A stretch of 64,000 nt of DNA, taken from the NCBI GenBank assembly GCA_964236735.1, contig CAXSFM010000009.1:124001-188000 (forward strand). Reading direction: 5' to 3'. The notes beneath the pieces are model-generated. The model searched no databases, was not told the DNA's origin, and was given only the letters and a program-made list of their open reading frames with translations. This DNA is from JAIVJG01 sp964236735. GTDB lineage: Bacteria; Acidobacteriota; Blastocatellia; Pyrinomonadales; Pyrinomonadaceae. Of this stretch, positions 56,297-64,000 are shown piece after piece; within the stretch, counting starts at the first letter, position 1, and every line of letters begins with the position of its first letter. The position numbers and the translations under genes were made by a program.

Positions 56297-57538
56297 CTAC
56301 GGCAACGCCGTAAAGCCTGTCAGCGGATTACCATAAAATGCGTCGGTCTTCCACGACGCTTTGTCCCACTGGCCGTCCTGATCTCCGATGATTTGCACGG
56401 GCACGATGACGCGGTCGCTGCCGAGTTTGTTGGCCGTGGCGATGCCGTTGTCGAAGCTGCCGTCGGGTTTGACGTTGAACTTGATAGACCGCGCGAGATG
56501 ATTATTCCAGAGCAGCTTGAACTCGTACTCGCCCGGATTCTTGCTCAGGTTGTAGGCCGGCCCGAACATGCCGGGAGCCTCGCCCGTCTTGTCCCAACCG
56601 CGCACATTTCCGAACGTGCAGATGACGCGCGACCACTTCGCCTTTTGCGGCATCGAGTCGGCGACGTAGTGCGTTGTATTATTGTCCAACTCCGATTCGC
56701 AACCTGCCTTGCCCACTTCTTGATCCGCGTAATACATCTTGCCGACTTCTTTGCCCTGATAAAACAGGTGCGGGTCGAAGTTATACGGGTCGCCGCGTAT
56801 CCAGAAAGCGATATTTAGAATCGGGCGCTTCATGCCTCTCTGCGTGTCCTCATCATACAAGACGTAAGCGATGGGCAAATTCCAGTCGTGATCAATGTAA
56901 TAGACCCAATGGTTGACGAACTTTCCGACCTGCGCTTCGTTGGAATGCGCCTTCAGGGCTTTAGCCTTGCCGGTAAAGAGCGTTGCATCGGCTCCGGCGA
57001 GTTCGTTTCGCATCTTGATGGCGAAACTGAAGACGCCCGTGTAAGTCGAGGCCTTCTCTTCGGGAATGCCGTCGCGTCCGCCACACTCTGTGTGCATACG
57101 CTCACCGGGCGGAGTCTCTTTGGTGCGGCAGTCGAACTTGACGGGCGCGCTGCCGGGGATGGTGTACTCAACATAGAGCTGGCTGCCGCTCGCGACGGGG
57201 CCGTTGACGCGAAACTCCATGCTCGGCAACCAAGTCCAAGTGTCCCCGTTCTTCTTCGTATTAAAGCCATCGCTGAACGCTGTGACTTGCACAGAGTCTT
57301 TCGCGATGGTCGGATGGTCTGACTGACTGGTCGCCATCGTCGGTTTCGCATCATTGCGATTTTCCGCCGGCTCGCTCTGTGTGTTTTCCTCTGACGGCTG
57401 CTGCGCCGTCACGGTCGGCGTCGGCTGCGGTTTCGGCTTCGGGATTTTCGGAAGCTTCGGAAATTGAGCCGAGGCCGTTTGCGTGGTTAAAAATGCGACG
57501 ATTAAAAACGCCAGCGTGAGTAGTGAACTCCGTTTCAT
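56297..57538 (-). CDS. Secreted protein of unknown function
   Basis: I do not recognise this 413-aa protein. A signal peptide (LLTLAFLIVAFLTTQTASA) is followed by a Pro-Lys-rich and then Asn/Glu-rich linker (residues about 25-75), and then a mixed alpha/beta domain with several Trp residues (MEFRVNGPVASGSQLYVEYT, NLSKNPGEYEFKLLWNNHLA). AGGAGA is 8 bases before ATG 57538. The lipoprotein gene 153 bases upstream, in the same direction, may share the ECF-like promoter at 58406. The two proteins could act together at the outer surface, but this is a guess. Confidence 0.75.
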   Translation of the reverse strand: MKRSSLLTLAFLIVAFLTTQTASAQFPKLPKIPKPKPQPTPTVTAQQPSEENTQSEPAENRNDAKPTMATSQSDHPTIAKDSVQVTAFSDGFNTKKNGDTWTWLPSMEFRVNGPVASGSQLYVEYTIPGSAPVKFDCRTKETPPGERMHTECGGRDGIPEEKASTYTGVFSFAIKMRNELAGADATLFTGKAKALKAHSNEAQVGKFVNHWVYYIDHDWNLPIAYVLYDEDTQRGMKRPILNIAFWIRGDPYNFDPHLFYQGKEVGKMYYADQEVGKAGCESELDNNTTHYVADSMPQKAKWSRVICTFGNVRGWDKTGEAPGMFGPAYNLSKNPGEYEFKLLWNNHLARSIKFNVKPDGSFDNGIATANKLGSDRVIVPVQIIGDQDGQWDKASWKTDAFYGNPLTGFTALP

Positions 57539-57691
57539 CTTCAATATCTCCTTTGCTTCAATTGCTTTAACATCCGTTTGACTCGTCGGTAGCTGATGGG
57601 GCGAGCCGTTAGCCATTTGCGACTACGTTCAACGCCTGCCTTACCTCTCGGCGTCAACCAGTCACTCTCCGACCGTATGCCCCATCGAGCT

Positions 57692-58279
57692 TCAACGCAT
57701 CGCCCTCCAGGGCTTAGGGAAGATGCGCCAGTTGCCGTTGACGTAGGCGAAGCCATCGAAGGACATGCCGAGGTCGTGTCCCGGCTCGACGAAATCGGCG
57801 CGATAGAACGTGACGCCGGGTTTGAGTTGCGCGCCGACATCCTTCCAGCCTCCGGCGAATCCCGTCGCGCCGCCCGTCCCGCTCATCAATTCCTCGCTGG
57901 TGGCGTGCTTGACGAGCACTTGCGTCTGCCCCGCTTTCGGGGTCAGCACCAACTGCCCGCCGTCCCAGGCCGGGCCGTAAACGGCATCAGCCTTGGCCGC
58001 CAGATCGGGCATGAAGACGGCATCGTAATCGGCCTTCGTCGGGCGGAGCGTCTTACTCAACGTGGGGAGATCAGCGCCGGGCTTGGCGAACTCCGCGAGC
58101 AAGGCCTTCACGCCGTCTTCTGTGCCGGGATAAGCCGACTTCGTGGATGAAGTCGTGCTGCCTGAAGACGTGCTACTGCCGCCGGTCGAATTGTTTACGC
58201 CGCCGCCCCCACAAGCGAGGACGGCGCAGACGAGCGCCGCCGCCGCGAGAAATCTTGCATCGAGAATCTTTGACCACAT
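57692..58279 (-). CDS. Small lipoprotein of unknown function
   Basis: A 195-aa lipoprotein: the leader (FLAAAALVCAVLAC) ends in an L-A-C lipobox with C23, followed by a Gly/Ser/Thr-rich linker and a compact domain (KTLRPTKADYDAVFMPDLAA, GMSFDGFAYVNGNWRIFP). AGGAGGA is placed 9 bases before ATG 58279, which I prefer to the ATG at 58288. The protein would sit on the periplasmic or outer face of a membrane. Family unknown to me. A strong ECF-like element lies 127 bases upstream. Confidence 0.8.
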   Translation of the reverse strand: MWSKILDARFLAAAALVCAVLACGGGGVNNSTGGSSTSSGSTTSSTKSAYPGTEDGVKALLAEFAKPGADLPTLSKTLRPTKADYDAVFMPDLAAKADAVYGPAWDGGQLVLTPKAGQTQVLVKHATSEELMSGTGGATGFAGGWKDVGAQLKPGVTFYRADFVEPGHDLGMSFDGFAYVNGNWRIFPKPWRAMR

Positions 58280-58405
58280 AACCGACATTCCTCCTGATGA
58301 AATGGTTTAATCTTTCCATGCTTTCCGGTCGGCGGCGGCGATCTTCATTGCCGAGCGCACGCTGACGGAAAACCAAACGTTGAGGTTAGCTGTCGTCTCA
58401 ACTCA

Positions 58406-58432
58406 ATAAGACATTTGACGAAAAACATTTCA
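58406..58432 (-). promoter_or_regulatory. ECF-type promoter element, upstream of the lipoprotein gene
   Basis: On the minus strand TGAAATGTTTTT, a 7-base gap and TGTCTTAT, identical in layout to the elements at 56011 and 59941. It would drive the lipoprotein gene and perhaps the secreted-protein gene that follows it. Confidence 0.7.
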
Positions 58433-58518
58433 GTGAGGCGCGAAGCGTTGGGCGACACGGGCGCGGCGCGGGTTCAAAAAAAAGATGATGATATATCATC
58501 AAGTGTCATTGTCATTCA

Positions 58519-58860
58519 CTATTCTCGTTCGCTTTCGTCCGCTTCCGCCCATTTCGGCAAACCGCAATTCGCGCATTGTCGAGCGAGCAAGTTGTACATC
58601 AATGAGTATTGCCACGCGGGAGTTCGGAAGAAAGTCTTTTGACATCTCGGACACTTCCAATAGCTTCTATAATAGCCGATGACATTCAGGGCGAATCCCG
58701 CCCCGGCAACTACAAATAGATACACATAAAACAGCGCAGCGGAATGTGAGGAGACGGCGAGAGGCAAGCCCACCGCTAATGCCAGAACAAAAACTAACTG
58801 GGCAAGCCAATAGACACGGCTTCGTATTTTGTAATCATGCCACTGCTGTTGATATGACAT
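58519..58860 (-). CDS. Small membrane protein with C-terminal zinc-ribbon motif
   Basis: A 113-aa protein with two hydrophobic segments (VYWLAQLVFVLALAVGLPLA and LFYVYLFVVAGAGFALNVIG) and a cytoplasmic-type tail with two CxxC pairs (CPRCQ and CANCG) 30 residues apart, suggesting a zinc ribbon. ATG 58860 (MSYQQQW) starts the conserved-looking part; an in-frame TTG at 58914 would add 18 residues. No function can be assigned. Confidence 0.7.
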   Translation of the reverse strand: MSYQQQWHDYKIRSRVYWLAQLVFVLALAVGLPLAVSSHSAALFYVYLFVVAGAGFALNVIGYYRSYWKCPRCQKTFFRTPAWQYSLMYNLLARQCANCGLPKWAEADESERE

Positions 58861-58894
58861 TTTTGCTGTTTGTCCTACGTCTCTCGTTGAAGAT

Positions 58895-59062
58895 TCAATT
58901 CCTGCCTTTTTCAATCGCTCTCTTCAAAGCTTCCAGCCGCTTCGTCATGTCGCGCGCGAAAATCAATTCCAGGATCGGGTCGAGCATGAATCTCAGCGGT
59001 GCGAATTTAATCTCGACATCCTGTCGCGCTCGTTCCTCATCACGCACAACGAATAAACTCAA
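58895..59062 (-). pseudogene. Short frame, possibly a gene remnant
   Basis: On the minus strand a 55-codon frame from TTG 59062 reads VRDEERARQDVEIKFAPLRF and ends RLEALKRAIEKGRN. This resembles the C-terminal end of an SRPBCC-type (START-fold) protein, where a FxxDPxLxxxFxxDMxKRLxxLK pattern is common. No full-length gene precedes it and the next upstream frame stops at 59089. It may be the remnant of a lost gene or a small gene with a non-ATG start. Confidence 0.3.
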
Positions 59063-59078
59063 TTGTTGGCCGCGTGAT

Positions 59079-59879
59079 TTAATCCCTCAAAAAGTACACG
59101 AATGCGCCATTCAATGAGATCAGCGCGATGGTGATGATGAGCAAAACATTCTCCGCATGTGTGTAGGATTTTCTTCGCAAGACCGGCGTGTTTGACGCCG
59201 AAAGTTTTGAAAAAACACTCTGCGATTCCAGATAAGTCTTGTCGCCGCGCTGCCATGCGTTGCTCGCTTCATTTTTCCACTCCATCGCTTTTTCCTGCCA
59301 TTCTTGCATGACGGAAAGCTGCCCCGAAGTTGAACGTTCGTAAACGCGATATTGATAAGAATCACCGTCAGGAAATTTAATATCCAAAGTGTGTCTCGCG
59401 CCTATATCCGTCCAGTATTTGTTAACGCTGATTTCGGCGGCATCCTTTAGTTCACGATAACGAATGAGTCCGTCCATGGTTTCGATCAGTTGCGTCCGCG
59501 TTATATAAATTCGGTTTTTAAGCGGCGCTCTGACTGCTTTGAAGATTCCCCAAACGAAATAGACGAACCACAGCACAAGAATCAAAGCATCAGCGGAAAA
59601 AACGATGATTCTTTTCAAATCTAACGAACCCTCCGTCGAAGCATCCGCGACGATTGCCGCTAACCCGATGGCTGCCATTGCCACTAGCATTAGTAAACCC
59701 GCTCTGCGTTCGGTTTCACCGCTGCTGGTTCTTAGAAAATCATCATCGGTGTTTTGCAGGCGAAGCAGGTTTTCCTGCACCGACTTCGGCACATCGGCAA
59801 ACGCATAAACTTTCTTCGACGACGGAAGTTGCTCCGAGCGATCATCAAAATTTCGCCGTGTAATTTGCTGATTCGTCAT
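59079..59879 (-). CDS. Membrane protein of unknown function
   Basis: A 266-aa protein with two central membrane helices (LLMLVAMAAIGLAAIVADAS and FSADALILVLWFVYFVWGIF) and a C-terminal hydrophobic helix (NVLLIITIALISLNGAFVYF). Between them is a soluble segment of about 130 residues (ITRTQLIETMDGLIRYRELK and DIKFPDGDSYQYRVYE), possibly a PH-like beta domain. I do not recognise the family. An ECF-like element is 62 bases upstream, the best-placed of the group. Confidence 0.8.
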   Translation of the reverse strand: MTNQQITRRNFDDRSEQLPSSKKVYAFADVPKSVQENLLRLQNTDDDFLRTSSGETERRAGLLMLVAMAAIGLAAIVADASTEGSLDLKRIIVFSADALILVLWFVYFVWGIFKAVRAPLKNRIYITRTQLIETMDGLIRYRELKDAAEISVNKYWTDIGARHTLDIKFPDGDSYQYRVYERSTSGQLSVMQEWQEKAMEWKNEASNAWQRGDKTYLESQSVFSKLSASNTPVLRRKSYTHAENVLLIITIALISLNGAFVYFLRD

Positions 59880-59940
59880 TTTGAAAGCAGAGCAAAAATT
59901 TCATCATCTCAGCCTCGCAGTACGGACACTTCTTAACCAG

Positions 59941-59967
59941 ATAAGACATTTTAGAAAAAACATTTCA
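59941..59967 (-). promoter_or_regulatory. ECF-type promoter element, upstream of the membrane protein gene
   Basis: On the minus strand TGAAATGTTTTT, a 7-base gap and TGTCTTAT, 62 bases before ATG 59879. It is one of three near-identical copies within 4 kb, all on the strand of the downstream genes. Confidence 0.7.
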
Positions 59968-60119
59968 CCCGACTTATGTTCAGGCTAAGGGTCTTTCGTT
60001 AACGATGCGAATGCAGATACATCGAGAGGCGTTGTGCAGTGAGGCACGTTGGCGGCGGGCAGCGTAGAACAGTCGAAACTCTTCAGCGTTCTCGTCTCAC
60101 CCGTCTCAATCCAAACTCT

Positions 60120-63100
60120 TTAGCGTTGACCGGCGAGGTTAGCCCACTCGCCGGACTGTATGAAGTTGGCCCAGTAGAACGGGTGCAGGTTTTTGTCCCG
60201 CTTGAGCATGTCGAGTTGCACTTGTCTCAGTGACGCGCCGCGCCCCATCCCGCCCTTGAGATTTTTGTAGTAGTCGGTCATCAAACGCCGCGTCGAATAA
60301 TCGCTGACCGGCCACAGGCTCATCACGAGCGACTCGGTTCCGGCCAGTACGAAGGCGCGGCGCAAGCCATAGACGCCCTCGCCGTTTCTGACTTCGCCAA
60401 GTCCCGTATCGCACGCCGATAAAACGACCAGCTTCGTCCCCCATAAATTCAGCCCCGACGCTTCGAGCGCGGTCAGGATGCCGTCATCGCTGCCGCCGCC
60501 GTCGCGTGAGTTGGCTCCGGCCAGCGCCAGCCCCGAACGCAGGAGCGGGTTTTCAATCTGCGCGCGTGCGCCGCCGCCGCGTGTCGCCGTCTGTGAGTTA
60601 CTGGCTTGTGCTACGTCCTGCAAAAAGAATCCGTGCGTGGCGATGTGCAAAATGTTCGGCGCGACTACTTTCTTGAGCGCGGATTCGGTCGCTCCCTCTC
60701 CGGTCAACAAACTCGCATCCGTAAAGAGCGTCTGGATGCCACGCGCTTCCTGCGAAGTCCCGCCGAGCGGCGCGAAGTAAACTTCCGACAAACTGCGCGC
60801 GTCGGTCACGCTCCTGCGTCTCGCGCCCGGCGGGGTCGGCCTTCTGGCCGCCGTGTCATTTGCCAACTGCGCCACAGCAGCGGGTTCGCCGAATGAAGGA
60901 TTGGCGACCAGCACCGGCTGGCTCTTGCTTTGACGCTGCTCCTGAAGACGCAGGAGGTCGCGCCCGCTCGTCAGATAGGTGAACGAGTAACGCTCGATCA
61001 AGTAACGCTCTTGCTCATCAATCATCGCGGCGAAAGGAATCAGATTCAACTCGCCGTCGGGCGAGACGAGCAGTTGCGAGGCGTCGCCCGCCAGAGCGCG
61101 CACGGGTCGCATGATTTTTTCGTCAATGGCGCGCGCGAGTCTTCGCGCGTCCTGCTGACGCGCAGGGTCGCGAAGCGCCTGACGCCACGCATCAATCGCT
61201 GTATCCAAATCTTTCGCTGCGCCCAAATCCCGCCAACGCACATCGCCCCGTTTGCGGATCACGTAAACCGCGTAGCGCGAATCACCGTAGCGCGTTTCGC
61301 GCGTCGTGGCTTTCGGCGACACGGGCTGGTAGGCGATGAACTCAAGCAAGGCCGCTCTCTCCGGCACGGCTGCGCGCACCGCTTCGAGCGTGACGGCTTG
61401 CGCGCGCGCGCGAAACTCCGCGCTGCGGCGACTGATGTCCGCTTCGATCTGTTCACGTCGCTCCTTGAGCGCGGCGACACGTTGGCGGTAATCGTCCGTC
61501 GAAGTTTGCTGATCGCTTAACACGAGATGCGAAAGCTGCGAAGTCGTCCGGTTAAATTCGTCGAGCATCTCCACATCCTTCGCATCGAGCCGTCGCCGCA
61601 AAGATGACAGGCTATCGGCGAGCGCGTCCTGCACCCGTCCCTTTCGTTGCAGCACAATCGTCGCGGCCAGATCGCGCGCCGCCGCTTGCGCGGGAGCGAG
61701 TTTGACGTTGAGCGTGATGGCCTGATTCAACTGGTCTGACAGCAGAGCGAGGTAAGCCAGCTTCTGTCGCTCGGAGCCTGCGAGCAAATTCAAATCGGCG
61801 TTGCGCTCGCCGGCGGCAATGGCGCGCGACTCGAACGACGTGGCCGCCGCGAAATCACCGCGCGCCGCGTAGAGCAGAGACATTTCCGTGAGCGTGCCGA
61901 CGACCGCCGGGTGTTCTGCGCCGAGAGCTTTTTCTTTGACCTGCAACGCTCGTTGATAAAAATTTTCGGCCTTGTCGTAATCGCCTTGATCGCGGTAGAG
62001 GTTGCCGAGATTCTCGAGCGTCATCCCTACGTCTGGATGCGCCGCGCCCAACTTCTTTTCGCGAATCTCCAGCGCGCGCAGTAAAAGTTTTTCGGCGCGC
62101 GGAAAGTCCCGCAACTCGCGCACGCTCTCGCCCAGATTGTTCAGCGCGAGCGCGATTTCCGGGTGACCCGCTTCTAAAATCTTCTCAAATATTTTGAGCG
62201 CGCGTTCATCCAGCGACGCGGCGCGCGCGGTCTCGCCCGTCAGCCAATAAACGTCTGCGAAATTCAGCAGCGTCTCGCCGGTTCTGATGTCGTCTTCACC
62301 GACGGTCTTCTCGTAGATTGACAGGGCGCGCTCGTTCAAGCTCAAGGCGCGCGCGTAGTCGCCTTTTTCCTGCGAGATGGCGGCCAGCGCGCTTATCGTC
62401 TCGGCTGTCTCCGGTTGCTCCGCTCCGTAAGCCTTCTCCTTGATGGCGAGCGCGCGTTGATACGTCTGCTCCGCACTGTTGTAATCACCCTTTGCATCTT
62501 GCACATTGCCGAGATTGTGCAGAGTGATAGCGAGCGTCGGATCGTTCGTGATGTGCTGCTTTTCCTGAATACTGACGGCGCGCTGCATGAACTGTTCGGC
62601 CTTTTCATAGTCGCCCATCTCGTTGTAAATCGCGCCCAGATTGTTGACGAGCGGAGAGACGCTGCTGCTGTCAACGCCGTTGAGTTTTTCTTTAATCGCG
62701 AGGGCGCGCTGAAACTGCGCGACGGACTGCGGGAAATCGCCTTTGGCGTGAAAGATGACGCCGAGTTGGTAAAATGAATTGGCGATGGAGACGTGTTCCG
62801 CCGCCAGATATTTCTCGCGCAACGCCAGCGACTGTTGCGCTAACGTCAATGCCTCATCCTGTTTCCCTTCAGCCGACAGCGCGTTGGCTTTCAAATATAT
62901 GCGGCGCGCTTTGAACAGCCCGATCTCTTTCTCCGACGCGGGGCGCGGCACAGTGAGTTGAAGCGTATAACCCGGCGCGGGAGCTTTCGAGGGCTTGCCG
63001 GTGATGTCGAGACGATAGCTGCCGGGTGTCTCCGAGACGATTTCTACCGTTTGCTTGCCGCTCTGGGTAGAGGGAGCGTCATACGCATTGATTAACTCTC

Positions 63101-63440
63101 CAGCCGGGTTAAAAATTTTGAGGCTCAGGTTGAGTCCGTGTCCCTCAAACTCAACATTCACAAATTGGCCTTCGGTCAACTCGAAGGCATAGCTGTGTTT
63201 CTGTCCCGCAGAAAGCTCGCGCGTGATAACTGTGCCCGGCGCAAGCGAGTCTGGAATCTGCGGGGGTTGCGTGGTCGTTGCTTGCGGCGTTTGTGTTTGC
63301 ACCAAAGACGTGCGACGGGTTCGCGCCGTCATACTCGTGCCGTGCAGGGCGAGTTGCAAAAGCAATATCACGATGGCGAGCGTCTTGTTTTTTCGGGATG
63401 GGAGTTTCGTGCGCGGGCAGTTCAATCTTCGTGCGAGCAT
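60120..63440 (-). CDS. PPC-like, TPR and CHAT-domain protein
   Basis: A 1,106-aa protein. A hydrophobic N-terminal segment (TLAIVILLLQLALHG) suggests export or anchoring. A PPC-type beta domain follows (YAFELTEGQFVNVEFEGHGL), then about ten tetratricopeptide repeats of 42 residues with a recurring ALAIKEKxxGxxxP pattern (kinesin-light-chain type). The C-terminal CHAT protease domain has H936 in HIATHGFF and C1010 in LSACDTGLGE. CHAT proteins are caspase-like cysteine proteases that are often activated by partner sensors. A nearby partial gene downstream of its 5' end is likely in the same operon. Confidence 0.92.
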   Translation of the reverse strand: MLARRLNCPRTKLPSRKNKTLAIVILLLQLALHGTSMTARTRRTSLVQTQTPQATTTQPPQIPDSLAPGTVITRELSAGQKHSYAFELTEGQFVNVEFEGHGLNLSLKIFNPAGELINAYDAPSTQSGKQTVEIVSETPGSYRLDITGKPSKAPAPGYTLQLTVPRPASEKEIGLFKARRIYLKANALSAEGKQDEALTLAQQSLALREKYLAAEHVSIANSFYQLGVIFHAKGDFPQSVAQFQRALAIKEKLNGVDSSSVSPLVNNLGAIYNEMGDYEKAEQFMQRAVSIQEKQHITNDPTLAITLHNLGNVQDAKGDYNSAEQTYQRALAIKEKAYGAEQPETAETISALAAISQEKGDYARALSLNERALSIYEKTVGEDDIRTGETLLNFADVYWLTGETARAASLDERALKIFEKILEAGHPEIALALNNLGESVRELRDFPRAEKLLLRALEIREKKLGAAHPDVGMTLENLGNLYRDQGDYDKAENFYQRALQVKEKALGAEHPAVVGTLTEMSLLYAARGDFAAATSFESRAIAAGERNADLNLLAGSERQKLAYLALLSDQLNQAITLNVKLAPAQAAARDLAATIVLQRKGRVQDALADSLSSLRRRLDAKDVEMLDEFNRTTSQLSHLVLSDQQTSTDDYRQRVAALKERREQIEADISRRSAEFRARAQAVTLEAVRAAVPERAALLEFIAYQPVSPKATTRETRYGDSRYAVYVIRKRGDVRWRDLGAAKDLDTAIDAWRQALRDPARQQDARRLARAIDEKIMRPVRALAGDASQLLVSPDGELNLIPFAAMIDEQERYLIERYSFTYLTSGRDLLRLQEQRQSKSQPVLVANPSFGEPAAVAQLANDTAARRPTPPGARRRSVTDARSLSEVYFAPLGGTSQEARGIQTLFTDASLLTGEGATESALKKVVAPNILHIATHGFFLQDVAQASNSQTATRGGGARAQIENPLLRSGLALAGANSRDGGGSDDGILTALEASGLNLWGTKLVVLSACDTGLGEVRNGEGVYGLRRAFVLAGTESLVMSLWPVSDYSTRRLMTDYYKNLKGGMGRGASLRQVQLDMLKRDKNLHPFYWANFIQSGEWANLAGQR

Positions 63441-63497
63441 TTGTGAATCACCGTTGCGAGTACTGTGAAAATAATTTGCCGTCGAATTGAGCGGCGA

Positions 63498-64000
63498 TTA
63501 TTTCACAACTCTGAACGGGTAGTCACTAATAATCTCAGGCGATCTGCCCGCCGCCGGGATGCCCGCGACACGGAGCGTGTAAGTTTGCGGCTGAAGCAGG
63601 TTGGCGCGCAGTCTCACGCTGAGAGATTTATTTTCACCTCTGGCGCGCGCCGTCAGCGTCCCGCTGCGCCAGATAATTTGATTGCTGGAAGCGTTGAGCA
63701 GCGTCACACTGTAAGCCTGATACTCGTTAGGCTCCAGTTCCAATTTCATTAAGACATCATCGCTTTTGCGCGAAACAGAGACGGTCGGAATCTGCCCCGC
63801 GCCGCGCACCTGCGGCAACAGCACGGCGGCGAAGGAAACAGAGTTAACTTTCTCCGGCGGCGATTGAGGACGCGCGTTATGAGTTTGTCGTTGACCGTCT
63901 TCCGGTTGCTTTAGTCCACGCTCTGCGCGCTCGTGTTCGTCGCGCGCCTGCTCCTGCGAGTTTGTCGCGTCGGGAGCGCGCGCCTCTTCGACTTTTTGTG
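63498..64000 (-). CDS. Partial protein, possible anti-sigma-type or accessory protein (3' part)
   Basis: The reading frame is open through base 64000, so the N-terminus is outside the window. The visible 167 residues begin with a charged, low-complexity stretch (EQARDEHERAERGLKQPEDG) and end with a beta-sandwich-like domain (MKLELEPNEYQAYSVTLLN and LQPQTYTLRVAGI). In Acidobacteriota similar C-terminal domains occur in zf-HC2 anti-sigma factors encoded next to TPR-CHAT genes. The diagnostic HC2 part is not in the window, so the role is an inference from context. The stop is 57 bases before the CHAT gene start. Confidence 0.6.
   Translation of the reverse strand, partial: QKVEEARAPDATNSQEQARDEHERAERGLKQPEDGQRQTHNARPQSPPEKVNSVSFAAVLLPQVRGAGQIPTVSVSRKSDDVLMKLELEPNEYQAYSVTLLNASSNQIIWRSGTLTARARGENKSLSVRLRANLLQPQTYTLRVAGIPAAGRSPEIISDYPFRVVK

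Noticed and set aside
57541..57840. Minus-strand frame of 99 codons overlapping the lipoprotein gene end
   Set aside because: It overlaps a supported gene in another frame and has no domain or ribosome site.

Overview
The window is a GC-rich bacterial chromosome segment of 64 kb, cut inside a gene at both ends. Long Pro-Thr linkers, DUF4214/Calx-beta surface proteins, a TPR-CHAT protein and ECF-type promoter sequences suggest Acidobacteriota, probably Blastocatellia. This placement is inference from gene style, because no 16S or other phylogenetic marker is present.

Region 1 (1-9.5 kb, + strand) is a tight amino-acid biosynthesis run: proB (3' part), proA, ilvD, cimA, lysC, thrC, thrB. Most junctions are overlapping or nearly so. 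It covers proline from glutamate, the citramalate route towards isoleucine, a shared branched-chain step, and the aspartate-to-threonine branch without asd or hom.

Region 2 (9.5-30.3 kb) starts with nested inverted repeats. Next comes a protein joining a UBP-type zinc finger to a DisA_N-type diadenylate cyclase domain, then a three-gene Tc (toxin complex) locus. Its genes are a natural TcB-TcC fusion (about 2,600 aa), a large TcA N-terminal subunit, and a separate TcA C-terminal subunit with the pore and TcB-binding parts. The C-terminal tip of the TcC part looks like a PIN-type ribonuclease with four correctly spaced acidic residues. A small all-beta protein of unknown function lies convergent to the locus.

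Region 3 (30.5-45.2 kb) is a carbohydrate locus: a secreted CBM9-like/PKD protein on the minus strand, then on the plus strand two GH29 alpha-L-fucosidases, a DUF4450 (alpha/alpha)6 protein, two GH28 pectinases and two sialate O-acetylesterase-type esterases. All have export signals, which points to breakdown of fucosylated, acetylated pectin-like polymer. No SusC/SusD pair is present. A composite inverted repeat of the same design as the one in region 2 sits inside this operon.

Region 4 (45.2-64 kb) holds tRNA-Asn with its terminator, an alpha/beta-hydrolase esterase, a coiled-coil protein, a class A penicillin-binding protein, and a minus-strand set of envelope and surface genes. That set has a 1,549-aa DUF4214 beta-helix protein, a smaller beta-helix protein, a secreted protein, a lipoprotein, two membrane proteins, a PPC-TPR-CHAT protein and the 3' part of a protein that may be an anti-sigma factor. 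Three near-identical 27-bp promoter-like elements (plus one weaker one) lie upstream of these genes and suggest a shared ECF-sigma regulon.
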